NCBI GenBank assembly: GCA_903902325.1
Contig: CAIUUO010000253.1
Span: 1-33,962 of the forward strand
Direction: 5' to 3'
From: an uncultured Bacteroidia bacterium
GTDB lineage: Bacteria; Bacteroidota; Bacteroidia; Bacteroidales; Prolixibacteraceae
DNA length: 33,962 nt
Made by a program: the position numbers and the translations under genes. Each line of letters starts with the position of its first letter. The first letter of the stretch is position 1. This document shows positions 23,474 to 31,561 of this stretch, one piece after another. The notes under the pieces were generated by a model. It was given only the letters and a program-made list of their open reading frames with translations, searched no databases and was not told where the DNA came from.

Positions 23474-25279
23474 ATGATCATCAGAAAGATAAGACTCATA
23501 CTCATCGCCCTCCTGTTCGCCCTTCCGGGATGGGCAGCCGAAAAGGTTTCCTTCACCATGGAAGCGCCACAAGTAGTGGAACTTGGGGAACAGTTCAGGC
23601 TTGCTTTTTCAGTCAATGCAAAAGGATCGAACCTCAGGCTTCCTGATCTGAGCGATTTTGATGTACTGATGGGGCCATCCACCTCACAGAGTACATCCTT
23701 CCAGATTATCAACGGGGTCAGTTCCCAGTCGGCTTCATTCTCCTACCTTTACATTTTGCGTGCCAAAAAAGAGGGAAGGTTCAACATCAGTCCGGCAACC
23801 ATCAATGTGGATGGTGTAGATTACAAATCCAATATGCAGTCCATTGAAGTTGTAAAAGGCTCTGCCAAACCTTCCACCGGAGGCGTGGATACGCCCACAT
23901 CAACCCCGGGCACCGTTTCCAGAAATGACCTTTTCGTCAGGATGAACCTCGACAAGCGTTCCTTGTACAAGGGAGAGCATCTGACGGCTACCATCAAGAT
24001 CTATTCAAAAGTCAACCTGAATGGCTTCGAAGACATCTCCATTCCAAATTTCGAAGGTTTCTGGGCGCAGGATATCCAGCTTCCACAGCAAATATCCCTG
24101 CAACGGGAAACCTACAATGGTGAAATTTACAACGTTGGCACCCTGAAGAAAACGTTGCTTTTCCCGCAACAGACCGGCAATATTTCCATCGGATCGGTAA
24201 AAATAGACTGCATCGTTCAGCAGCGGGTCAAAAAATCGCAGAGTATGTTTGACGATTTCTTCGACTCATTCGCCAACGTAAAAGCCACTATCACCAGCGA
24301 CCCTGTTTCCATCAACGTATTGCCTTTGCCCACACCACCCGCTGGTTTTTCGGGTGCGGTAGGCAATTTCAGCATCCACTCCTCCATTACCTCGCGGAAC
24401 GTCAGGGAAAATGATGCCATCACCATCAAATTGGACGTAACAGGAAACGGCAACATCAAGCTGATCAATCCTCCCAAGATATCTTTCCCAGCCGATTTCG
24501 AAGTGTATGATCCAAAGACAAACAGTAATTTCAGCGCTTCCGACCAGGGACTCAACGGCAACATCTCCTTCGAATATCTGTTCCTGCCGCGATTCGCAGG
24601 TACCTATACGATCCCGGCCATCAACTTTGTCTATTTCGACACAGGGACCAAGAAATATGTCTCCAAAACTACCGAGGAGTACCAGATCAAAGTTGAGAAG
24701 GGCGACGGAACGCACAGCAACCAGACCATCAATTCTGTTGCCAAGGAGGATCTCAAGCAGATCGGGACCGATATCCGCTTTATCAAAACGACTCCGGGTA
24801 AACTCTATGCGAAGGGATATACCTTCTTTGGGTCATTTATGTTCTATTTAATCTACCTCGCCGGAGCACTTGTACTGCTTGCCATATATCTGCTCAACCA
24901 ACAACGGATCAAGGAGAATGCCAATGTGGCCAGGATGAAAAATAAAAAAGCGAGTAAGGTAGCCTTGAAAAGACTGAAGGAAGCCAGCGGCCATCTCAAG
25001 ACAGGATCAGACGAGAAATTCTATGAATCCATTGAACGCGCCTTCTGGGGTTACCTGAGCGACAAACTGACCATTGCCGTTTCAGAACTGTCGAGGGAAA
25101 AAGCGACTGACGAGCTGACCAGGCATGCAGTTTCAACGGCCATCATCGAAAGGTTTGTGCAGATTCTCGACACCTGCGAATATGCCAGGTATGCACCGGG
25201 CGGAGGTTCTGCCAAGATGCAGGAACTCTACGATGAAGCAATGGAAGTCATGTCTGTGATGGAAAAAGAGATAAAGTAA
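23474..25279 (+). CDS. batD: BatD, large periplasmic protein with C-terminal membrane anchor
   Basis: 601 residues. Signal peptide 1-21 (LILIALLFALPGWAAEK), beta-rich periplasmic region to about 445 with the BatD motifs FSVNAKGSNLRLPDLSDFDVL, VRMNLDKRSLYKGEHLTATI and GAVGNFSIHSSI, then one membrane segment (about 449-471) and a cytoplasmic helical tail with AFWGYLSDKLTIAVSELSRE. A start at 23474 fits the signal peptide. BatD lacks enzymatic motifs and is thought to be a scaffold of the Bat complex. The spacer to BatC (144 nt) is filled by a long hairpin, so BatD and BatE may be expressed at a different level from the upstream genes. The tail shares features with the membrane protein at 19478. 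Confidence 0.93.
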   Translation: MIIRKIRLILIALLFALPGWAAEKVSFTMEAPQVVELGEQFRLAFSVNAKGSNLRLPDLSDFDVLMGPSTSQSTSFQIINGVSSQSASFSYLYILRAKKEGRFNISPATINVDGVDYKSNMQSIEVVKGSAKPSTGGVDTPTSTPGTVSRNDLFVRMNLDKRSLYKGEHLTATIKIYSKVNLNGFEDISIPNFEGFWAQDIQLPQQISLQRETYNGEIYNVGTLKKTLLFPQQTGNISIGSVKIDCIVQQRVKKSQSMFDDFFDSFANVKATITSDPVSINVLPLPTPPAGFSGAVGNFSIHSSITSRNVRENDAITIKLDVTGNGNIKLINPPKISFPADFEVYDPKTNSNFSASDQGLNGNISFEYLFLPRFAGTYTIPAINFVYFDTGTKKYVSKTTEEYQIKVEKGDGTHSNQTINSVAKEDLKQIGTDIRFIKTTPGKLYAKGYTFFGSFMFYLIYLAGALVLLAIYLLNQQRIKENANVARMKNKKASKVALKRLKEASGHLKTGSDEKFYESIERAFWGYLSDKLTIAVSELSREKATDELTRHAVSTAIIERFVQILDTCEYARYAPGGGSAKMQELYDEAMEVMSVMEKEIK

Positions 25280-25309
25280 TTGACAATGGACAATTGAAAA
25301 TTGACAATT
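25279..25309. repeat. Period-7 array ATTGACA between batD and batE
   Basis: ATTGACA, ATGGACA, ATTGAAA, ATTGACA, ATT: four copies at period 7, starting at the last base of the batD stop codon. The array ends next to the possible ATG at 25310. Confidence 0.85.
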
Positions 25310-25333
25310 ATGAAATATCCAATTGAAGAAAAT

Positions 25334-26107
25334 ATGAAAAGAAATATTCAAAAATACTTACTCGTTTTGCTCCTCTTTTGCGGGGCACAAACGGTCATGG
25401 CACAACCTGCTGCATTACTGGATTCGCTGGCAAAAGGAAACCAGTTGTATACTTCAGGAAAATATGCGGCAGCCGTTCAGACTTACGAAGCCATTGCAGC
25501 CAAGGGATTCGAATCTTTTGAACTGTACTACAACCTGGGAAATGCACTTTACAAGACCAACAACATCACTTTTGCCATCCTCAATTATGAACGGGCTCTG
25601 AGACTCAATCCCACCAGTGAAGATGCCCGTTTCAACCTTGAGATGACCAAAAAGCAGGTAATAGACAACATCGATCTCCTGCCGGAGCCCGGATTCCTGC
25701 GCTGGTGGCATGAGCTAATCAACTCAAGGTCTGCCGACAGTTGGGGGACCCATTCACTGATAAGCTTTTTCCTGTTTTTGTTCCTTTTTGCGTTGTTCCT
25801 TTTTGCTTCCACGATCCGCAACAAACAACTCACTTTCTGGCTTGCCATTATCACGCTAGCTTATAGCCTGTTGACTTTCTCTTTTGGATCCAGTCAGCGC
25901 AGCAAACTTGTCAATCACAACAGCGGTGTCATTACAGAACGGAGTGTGCGCATGAAAGGTTCGCCAAGCGAAACAGGTACCGAACTCTTTATCCTTCATG
26001 AAGGACTCAGCGTTCAGATTACAGACAAACTGGGCGACTGGATCGAAATCAGACTCGCCGATGGCAACAAGGGATGGGTGAAAGAGAGCGCCCTGATCAG
26101 AATTTAA
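25334..26107 (+). CDS. batE: BatE, TPR and SH3-like membrane protein
   Basis: 257 residues from ATG 25334, chosen because it gives a proper signal peptide (KYLLVLLLFCGAQTVMAQ); ATG 25310 in the same frame would put eight polar residues before it and lies at the end of a repeat array. TPR region 24-110 (ELYYNLGNALYKTNNITFAI), two membrane segments at about 142-160 and 167-185, then a bacterial SH3-like domain (195-257, with RMKGSPSETGTELFILHEG and GWVKESALI). BatE is the last gene of the cluster here; no BatF is seen. It should be a periplasmic/inner membrane partner of BatD. A short-period array starts directly after the stop codon. Confidence 0.92.
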   Translation: MKRNIQKYLLVLLLFCGAQTVMAQPAALLDSLAKGNQLYTSGKYAAAVQTYEAIAAKGFESFELYYNLGNALYKTNNITFAILNYERALRLNPTSEDARFNLEMTKKQVIDNIDLLPEPGFLRWWHELINSRSADSWGTHSLISFFLFLFLFALFLFASTIRNKQLTFWLAIITLAYSLLTFSFGSSQRSKLVNHNSGVITERSVRMKGSPSETGTELFILHEGLSVQITDKLGDWIEIRLADGNKGWVKESALIRI

Positions 26108-26282
26108 ACAATTTTCGATTTTCGATTTTCGATTTTGGATTGCATCAAACCATGATGTTGGGTGGAAGTCCAAAAATCAATTGATTGAATTTGGATATCA
26201 TTCCCAAATTTTTAAATCAGGATAATTCACTAATTTTGATGTGAGCGTAATCGAAAATCCAAAATCGAAAATCGAAAATTTA
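26108..26282. repeat. Inverted CGATTTT arrays between batE and the cyclase gene
   Basis: Left arm 26111-26141 (TTTTCGATTTTCGATTTTCG then ATTTTGGATT, period 7) starts just after the batE stop; right arm 26247-26282 is inverted (AATCGAAAATCCAAAATCG and on) and ends at the ATG of the cyclase gene. Between them is about 105 nt with a promoter element. Confidence 0.85.
26231..26238 (+). promoter_or_regulatory. -7 promoter element of the cyclase gene
   Basis: TAATTTTG matches TAnnTTTG, 45 nt before ATG 26283. Transcription would start near 26245, so the right repeat arm would form the 5' leader. Confidence 0.5.
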
Positions 26283-26903
26283 ATGGCACTCTACCTCGAT
26301 CTCACCCAGCCAATCTCTGATGAAATGCCCGTTTACCCCGGGGATGTGCCGGTATCCCTGCAACAGGTCGCCACACTTCAGAAAGATGGCCATTCGAATT
26401 TCGTCCTCTCTACCGGCATGCACGCAGGCACCCACGTGGATGGTCCGATGCATCTGACCTCTTCCCTTACCAGGATCGATGAACTCCCTGTAGGGATGTT
26501 TGCCGGACCCGGATTTTTAGTCAACGCAATAGGGCTTAATGTGATTGATCTTCCCGAAAACACGCTGGATCATCTTTCTCCGGGATCCGTCGTCCTTTTT
26601 TATACGGGTTATGATCAATTCTACGAGCAGGAAACCTATTATCTCACCTATCCAGTCCTAAGCGAAAATACAGCCCTGCTTCTTGTGAAGAAAAAGGCAA
26701 AGATGATCGGGATGGATTTCCCCTCGCCCGATTATGCACCGTTCAAAATCCACGATATCCTGCTCAACAACCATATACTGATTATCGAAAATCTGACTAA
26801 TTTAGCTTCGCTGCTGCCATACAACGAATTTGAACTCCTGGCTTTCCCGCTTAAAATCAAGGCTGATAGTTCGCCGGTACGTGTTGTGGCAAGAATCAGC
26901 TAA
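26283..26903 (+). CDS. Cyclase family hydrolase (kynurenine formamidase-like)
   Basis: 206 residues. ATG 26283 is preferred to an in-frame GTG at 26241, since the first 14 residues of the longer form are encoded by a repeat array and the promoter box ends only 3 nt before that GTG. The signature HAGTHVDGPMH (47-57) is the metal-binding motif HxGTHxDxPxH of the cyclase/KynB superfamily (His47, His51, Asp53, His57), and GMDFPSPD follows in the second half. Members hydrolyse N-formylkynurenine or other amides and lactones with zinc or manganese; the substrate is not determined by sequence alone. There are no kynurenine-pathway neighbours. Cytoplasmic. The stop codon TAA is part of a period-7 array. 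Confidence 0.9.
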   Translation: MALYLDLTQPISDEMPVYPGDVPVSLQQVATLQKDGHSNFVLSTGMHAGTHVDGPMHLTSSLTRIDELPVGMFAGPGFLVNAIGLNVIDLPENTLDHLSPGSVVLFYTGYDQFYEQETYYLTYPVLSENTALLLVKKKAKMIGMDFPSPDYAPFKIHDILLNNHILIIENLTNLASLLPYNEFELLAFPLKIKADSSPVRVVARIS

Positions 26904-26934
26904 ATGCTATTAGCTGTTGGCTTTTAGCTATCAG
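26899..26934. repeat. Period-7 array GCTnnnn overlapping a stop codon
   Basis: GCTAAAT, GCTATTA, GCTGTTG, GCTTTTA, GCTATCA: five units at period 7. The TAA stop of the cyclase gene (26901-26903) lies inside the first unit. Confidence 0.75.
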
Positions 26935-27080
26935 AAAAAAATGTAGCAGAACGATAATTTGAAGTAACTCATAAAGGTACTTTAGTCGCTTCAATATACT
27001 ATGGACTTGAGCTAATATTATTTTCACCTTGCCAAACTTGCCGCTTATTCTTTTATATTTACTAATCTTTTCATTAGACA

Positions 27081-27671
27081 TTGAAAGAATCTCCTTTGAC
27101 TTTTTCGGGCCTTTTACGTGCCATGTTCTTATCTTACATAAGGAGTAATACTTTATTTGGTTTATCTCATGGATTTGGTCCCTTATACGCCATATTCATC
27201 TTGCTTTATAGTTTATCGATTACAACGACCTATTTTAATGCAGCAGAAAATGAACTTTACTGGCAGAAAGTGTATTATTCCAGTTTGACTTTTGAGCAGA
27301 TTCAGCAAAAGGTGAAGGAGGCAGACATTTTTGATACTATGAGTATAAACGACAATAAAATCACTGGAGATCTAAAGCTTTTGGATTTTGATTGCAAGGT
27401 CATAGGATATAATCGCACCCCTTTGTACATGAAAGTATACAAAAATACGGGGTTTGTAATGATCAATTCTCAAAAAGGGAAATATACGGTCACCTGTAGT
27501 AAGATGATATTAGTCAATAAGGACAAAAATATTTTTGCGAATTTTGATGAGCATATAAATCTCGAGAAGTACGCACTAGAAAAAGGGACCAATCATATTA
27601 GAAAGTCTTTCGAAGAGACTTCGGGTAAAGTTCTCAATTATACATTTACGAATATGTTTTCATTTCATTAG
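27081..27671 (+). CDS. Unrecognised protein with N-terminal membrane segment
   Basis: 196 residues from TTG 27081; ATG 27123 (182 residues) is an equally good start. I do not recognise the family. One hydrophobic stretch (LSHGFGPLYAIFILLYSLSI, about residues 29-48) could anchor the protein in the membrane, with a mainly beta, Lys-rich globular part outside (for example YMKVYKNTGFVMINSQKGKY and VTCSKMILVNKDKN). No catalytic motif, lipobox or repeat. Base composition is clearly more AT-rich than that of its neighbours, which hints at a different history. A weak TAATCTTT box is at 27062-27069, one base off the -7 pattern, and would favour the ATG at 27123. It ends 22 nt before the GH2 gene and may be cotranscribed with it. 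Confidence 0.6.
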   Translation: MKESPLTFSGLLRAMFLSYIRSNTLFGLSHGFGPLYAIFILLYSLSITTTYFNAAENELYWQKVYYSSLTFEQIQQKVKEADIFDTMSINDNKITGDLKLLDFDCKVIGYNRTPLYMKVYKNTGFVMINSQKGKYTVTCSKMILVNKDKNIFANFDEHINLEKYALEKGTNHIRKSFEETSGKVLNYTFTNMFSFH

Positions 27672-27693
27672 AAAAAAGTGAGTAAATCAACTT

Positions 27694-29508
27694 ATGAAAA
27701 ATTTAAAATTAATTTTCTTCCTGTCTGCCTTGTTTTATACCGGCACAGTTTACAGCCAGGCTTGGAAACCCGCCGGTGACCTGATCAAAACCAAATGGGC
27801 CGAACAGGTCAATCCCCAAAATCCACTTCCAGAATATCCCCGTCCGATCCTGGTAAGGAGTGAATGGCAAAACCTCAACGGATTATGGGACTATACAATT
27901 CTTTCCAAAGGGGCAGGGCTGCCCTCAAAATTTGCCGGGAAAATCCTTGTGCCCTTTGCCGTCGAGTCGAGTCTTTCAGGTGTCCAGAAGAAAGTAGGCC
28001 AGGCAAATGAACTTTGGTACCAGCGGACTTTCCAGGTACCTGCTGCCTGGAAAAACAGGAAGGTACTGCTCAACTTTGGCGCCGTAGACTGGAAGGCAGA
28101 TGTATGGATCAACGACATAAAGGTAGGAAGCCATCAGGGTGGCTACACTGCCTTCACTTTCGACATAACTCCCTATTTAGCCAAAGATGCCCAGAAACTG
28201 ACAGTCAGGGTCTGGGATCCGGCCGACAAGGGATTTCAACCCCGAGGGAAACAAGTAGAAGATCCAAGGGGAATCTGGTATACCTCAGTAACAGGTATCT
28301 GGCAGACTGTATGGATTGAAGCAGTCAATGAAAACTTCATTTCTTCGGTAAAATCGATTCCCGACATCGACAGTAAAACGCTTGCTGTAACCGCGATGCC
28401 TGCGGAAAAGAAACCCGGCGATATCATCGAGGTGAAAGTACTTGACCAGGGGAAGGTTGTTGGTACAGGAAAATCGGCAGCAGGAGAAGAAGCCCTTGTT
28501 AGCCTCAGTGATATAAAGCTATGGAGTCCCGAAACGCCTTTCCTCTATGATCTTGAGATTTCGCTTACCAGGAATGGCAAACAACTGGACCTGGTGAAAA
28601 GCTATGCAGGCATGCGCAAGATTTCCACAAAGAGGGATGCCGGAGGTATCATCAGGCTGGAACTCAACAATCACGACTACTTCCAGTTTGGACCGCTCGA
28701 CCAGGGTTGGTGGCCGGATGGATTATACACCGCTCCTACAGATGCTGCACTGGCCTTCGACATCAAAAAGACGAAGGACTTTGGATTCAACCTGATCCGC
28801 AAGCATGTGAAGGTCGAGCCTGCAAGATGGTACTATCATTGCGACAAGGAGGGAATCCTGGTCTGGCAGGATATGCCCAGCGGGGATGTGAGTCCGCAGT
28901 GGCAGCAACGCAACTATTTCAACGGCAAGGAACTGGAAAGAAGCCAGGAATCGGAGGAGAATTACCGGGCAGAATGGAAGGCGATCATCGACCAGCACCT
29001 CTCCAATCCGTGCGTGGTAACCTGGGTGCCATTTAATGAGGCATGGGGCCAGTTTAAGACGCCGGAGATCGCTGCCTGGATCAAACAATACGATCCCTCC
29101 AGGCTGGTCAACAGCGCCAGCGGAGGCAATTTCTATCCTGTCGGCGACATGATGGACATCCACAACTACCCTGCACCCGACCTGGCGATGTACGACGGCA
29201 AGAGAGCCTGCGTGCTGGGCGAATACGGAGGAATTGGCCTGCCTGTCGAAAACCACCTCTGGGTGAAGGACAAAAACTGGGGATATGTTCAATACAAAAC
29301 TTCTGAAGATGCCACCAATGCCTATATAGAACTGGCCGAAAAACTGAAATCTTTGATACCGCGCGGATTTTCAGCAGCTATCTATACCCAGACCACCGAT
29401 GTTGAGATGGAAGTAAACGGATTGATGACCTACGACAGGAAGGTAATCAAGATGGATGAATCCCGTATAAGGAAGATCAATTTGGAGGTATGTAATTCCC
29501 TCAAATAA
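27694..29508 (+). CDS. Secreted glycoside hydrolase family 2 enzyme
   Basis: 604 residues, shorter than most GH2 enzymes (usually 700-1000), because there are no extra C-terminal domains. Signal peptide 1-22 (KLIFFLSALFYTGTVYSQA). Then sugar-binding jelly-roll domain (50-210, with GVQKKVGQANELWYQRTF and WINDIKVGSHQGGYTAFTFDI), immunoglobulin-like domain (215-308) and a (beta/alpha)8 barrel from about 320 (FGFNLIRKHVKVEPARWYY). The acid/base is probably Glu449 in WVPFNEAWGQ and the nucleophile Glu510 in VLGEYGGIG. GH2 includes beta-galactosidases, beta-glucuronidases and beta-mannosidases; sequence alone does not settle which. No SusC/SusD genes are near, so it is not part of a visible polysaccharide-utilisation locus. 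Periplasmic or outer-membrane associated. Confidence 0.93.
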   Translation: MKNLKLIFFLSALFYTGTVYSQAWKPAGDLIKTKWAEQVNPQNPLPEYPRPILVRSEWQNLNGLWDYTILSKGAGLPSKFAGKILVPFAVESSLSGVQKKVGQANELWYQRTFQVPAAWKNRKVLLNFGAVDWKADVWINDIKVGSHQGGYTAFTFDITPYLAKDAQKLTVRVWDPADKGFQPRGKQVEDPRGIWYTSVTGIWQTVWIEAVNENFISSVKSIPDIDSKTLAVTAMPAEKKPGDIIEVKVLDQGKVVGTGKSAAGEEALVSLSDIKLWSPETPFLYDLEISLTRNGKQLDLVKSYAGMRKISTKRDAGGIIRLELNNHDYFQFGPLDQGWWPDGLYTAPTDAALAFDIKKTKDFGFNLIRKHVKVEPARWYYHCDKEGILVWQDMPSGDVSPQWQQRNYFNGKELERSQESEENYRAEWKAIIDQHLSNPCVVTWVPFNEAWGQFKTPEIAAWIKQYDPSRLVNSASGGNFYPVGDMMDIHNYPAPDLAMYDGKRACVLGEYGGIGLPVENHLWVKDKNWGYVQYKTSEDATNAYIELAEKLKSLIPRGFSAAIYTQTTDVEMEVNGLMTYDRKVIKMDESRIRKINLEVCNSLK

Positions 29509-29539
29509 AAGGATAAAGGATAAAGGCAAAAGGATAAAG
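29506..29539. repeat. Period-7 array AAGGATA at the GH2 stop codon
   Basis: AAGGATA, AAGGATA, AAGGCAA, AAGGATA, AAG starting right after the stop TAA (29506-29508). The same unit occurs next to both ends of tex (31508-31561 and 33722-33758). Confidence 0.8.
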
Positions 29540-29771
29540 TTAAGAACGCCACAATCATGATTTTCTCATAATAAAGACTAAAGTGGCATTTGTTTGGAAA
29601 TGAATATTTGGACGCACCAACAGTAATTTATGATAATTATAACCTCTTTAACCACGAAGTCATTGGATGTTTTGGACAATTCAAAGGATAATGTTCCAAG
29701 CTCACAGAATTTATTTTATAGGTAAATTAAAAAGATTGACTTTTAAGTAGTTAAAACTTAAAATTAAAATT
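29540..29771. other. AT-rich spacer before the two-component genes
   Basis: About 230 nt between the GH2 array and the lytS-type gene. No gene, no TAnnTTTG box. It contains a lone AACCACGAAGTCATTGG stretch resembling the repeats near 16687. Confidence 0.45.
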
Positions 29772-30809
29772 ATGAAAAAGTCAATGGAAGTCCTTGTTAA
29801 CCTAATTCTCTGGACAAAAATTATTTTTCTCCTCTCTTACTATGTTTTAACCCATCTGGAAATGGGTGTTTATAATGGGCAGCATGGTCCTTGGGGGCTT
29901 CCCTGGTTTCCTATGCTAATAATCGGTTCACTAATTGGGCCTTTTATCAACTTTTATCTCTTCTATTTAATCTTTATTCCCAAGTTGTTTGTAATGCGAA
30001 AATACTCGCTTTTTGCTCTCCTTGCCTTAATTTCTAGTTTCTTAACAGGATATACCTTCAGACTCACATGGGGTGGATACAACGAGAATCATATGTTTGG
30101 GGTTTTATTGTTCTGGACTGTCATGGCGCTCTTTTGTGGTATACTGGGTGGAGCCATGAAAGGCTTTTTCCTGTGGATTGAAGCGGTATACGACAGAAGA
30201 ATTTACGAAAAAAAGCATCTTCAAAGCAGAAATGCCCTTTTGCTGCTGCAAGCCCAGCTTAATCCCCATTTTCTGTTTAATTCGCTTAACAATATTGATG
30301 TACTGATTGAAGAAACCCCCAAAATAGCGTCTGAATATTTAAAGAAACTATCCGATATTCTTCGGTATGTTCTTTATGAGACCAAAGAGGAAGAAACTGA
30401 TTTGTCCAAAGAGATTGCTCAAATAGGCAGTTACATAGATCTTCAAAAAATACGTTCCAGTAATCTTAACTATGTCAGGTTAAATCTGACCGGTGCATTA
30501 AAAAATCAGAAAATTGCACCCATGATTTTCATTCCCTTCATTGAAAATGCATTTAAACATTCCAAGAATAAGACAATTGACCATGCCATTGATATACAAT
30601 TTGATATCAGGGGAAATTCAGTGAAAATGATTTGCAAAAACTACTATGAACCAACTCAATTGGAAGTGGTAAAAAATGAAGGATTAGGCAATGAAACGAT
30701 GAAACAAAGATTAAATTTGCTTTATCCGAAAAAGCATGAATTAATTATCAATCAATCGGAACACTGGTTTACTGTATCACTAACCATTCATTTGAAAGAT
30801 GGAAATTAA
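29772..30809 (+). CDS. LytS/YehU-type sensor histidine kinase
   Basis: 345 residues. Four membrane segments in the first 140 residues (about 10-27, 46-70, 78-96, 108-136), no large periplasmic domain. The kinase core is the His_kinase (PF06580) type: the phosphoacceptor is His166 in LLLLQAQLNPHFLFNSLNN, followed by LRYVLYETKEE and a degenerate GHKL ATPase domain with MIFIPFIENAFKHSK (the N-box) and GLGNETMKQRLNLLY (G-box). It senses an unknown, probably membrane-related, signal and phosphorylates the LytTR regulator encoded next. The genes overlap by 11 nt (30799-30809), so they are cotranslated. Intact. Confidence 0.95.
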   Translation: MKKSMEVLVNLILWTKIIFLLSYYVLTHLEMGVYNGQHGPWGLPWFPMLIIGSLIGPFINFYLFYLIFIPKLFVMRKYSLFALLALISSFLTGYTFRLTWGGYNENHMFGVLLFWTVMALFCGILGGAMKGFFLWIEAVYDRRIYEKKHLQSRNALLLLQAQLNPHFLFNSLNNIDVLIEETPKIASEYLKKLSDILRYVLYETKEEETDLSKEIAQIGSYIDLQKIRSSNLNYVRLNLTGALKNQKIAPMIFIPFIENAFKHSKNKTIDHAIDIQFDIRGNSVKMICKNYYEPTQLEVVKNEGLGNETMKQRLNLLYPKKHELIINQSEHWFTVSLTIHLKDGN

Positions 30810-31482
30810 ATGCATCATTATTGAGGATGAGCCTTTGGCCATGAAACGAACCAAAGAATTTGCCGGTCAGGTTTCCTACCTCAATTTGGTTGCCACTTTT
30901 CAGAATGCTATTGAAGCCATTGGATTTTTGAAAGAGCATTCCATTGATTTAATTTTTCTGGATATCGAAATGGATGGACTTACAGGGATTGAGTTGATAG
31001 AATCACTTTCGTGCATTCCTGAAATAATTATCACAACTGCCTACGACAAATATGCGCTGAAAGGCTTCGAACTGCATGTAACAGACTATCTGTTAAAACC
31101 ATTTCGTTTCGATAGGTTTCTAAATGCGGTGGAGCGGGTCCACAACAATCTGGACAAGGAGAAAAAGGAGGAAAAGAACTTTATCTTCGTGAAAACAGAA
31201 TACCGGTTGGAACGGATTGCGTTGAACGAAATCTGTTTTATAGAAGGAATGGGTGATTACAGGAATGTTCAAACAAGTTCCAAAAAAATCATGACACTTA
31301 AAACATTCTCTGATTTTGAGGTTGAGTTGCCGATTAATAGTTTCTGCAGGGTCCACAAATCCTACATCGTTTCACTTGACAAAATCATTTCCATTGAACA
31401 CAACCGGATCAAAATAAAGGATGCGCTTATCCCCATCAGCGACACCTACAAGGAACAGTTTTTCAAAATGATTGGGTTGTAA
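30799..31482 (+). CDS. LytTR-family response regulator
   Basis: 227 residues. Receiver domain (1-118): acidic pair Glu9-Asp10 in IIIEDEPLA, phosphoacceptor Asp55 in LIFLDIEMDG, Thr in IITTAYD and Lys in DYLLKPF. LytTR DNA-binding domain (130-227) with IFVKTEYRLERI, ICFIEGMGDYRNVQ and FCRVHKSYIVSLDKI, the usual LytTR signature. It overlaps the sensor kinase gene by 11 nt and is its cognate regulator. In Bacteroidota such pairs often control nearby genes; the GH2 gene just upstream on the same strand is a candidate target, but no binding-site repeat was found. Cytoplasmic. Confidence 0.95.
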   Translation: MEIKCIIIEDEPLAMKRTKEFAGQVSYLNLVATFQNAIEAIGFLKEHSIDLIFLDIEMDGLTGIELIESLSCIPEIIITTAYDKYALKGFELHVTDYLLKPFRFDRFLNAVERVHNNLDKEKKEEKNFIFVKTEYRLERIALNEICFIEGMGDYRNVQTSSKKIMTLKTFSDFEVELPINSFCRVHKSYIVSLDKIISIEHNRIKIKDALIPISDTYKEQFFKMIGL

Positions 31483-31507
31483 CCAAACTTGATTTCGCAC
31501 ATATCCC

Positions 31508-31561
31508 CCTTTATCCTTTAGCCTTTACTTGCCCTGAGCTTGTCGAAGGGTCCTTTATCCT
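31508..31561. repeat. AAGGATA arrays around a CCCTGAGC..GTCGAAGGG repeat
   Basis: CTTTATC, CTTTAGC, CTTTACT, then CCCTGAGCTTGTCGAAGGG (31532-31550), then CCTTTATCCTTC. It fills the junction between the convergent lytTR and tex genes and includes the tex stop codon (31555-31557). Termination function is possible but not shown. Confidence 0.75.

Noticed and set aside
26896-27081. 61-residue minus-strand frame in the spacer after the cyclase gene
   Set aside because: It runs into the period-7 array and lacks a recognisable family, promoter or plausible end; most likely chance.
29506-29771. Regulatory repeat bound by the LytTR regulator between GH2 and the sensor gene
   Set aside because: LytTR sites are expected as paired imperfect repeats of about 9 nt near a promoter; only the AAGGATA array is present, and it recurs at tex.
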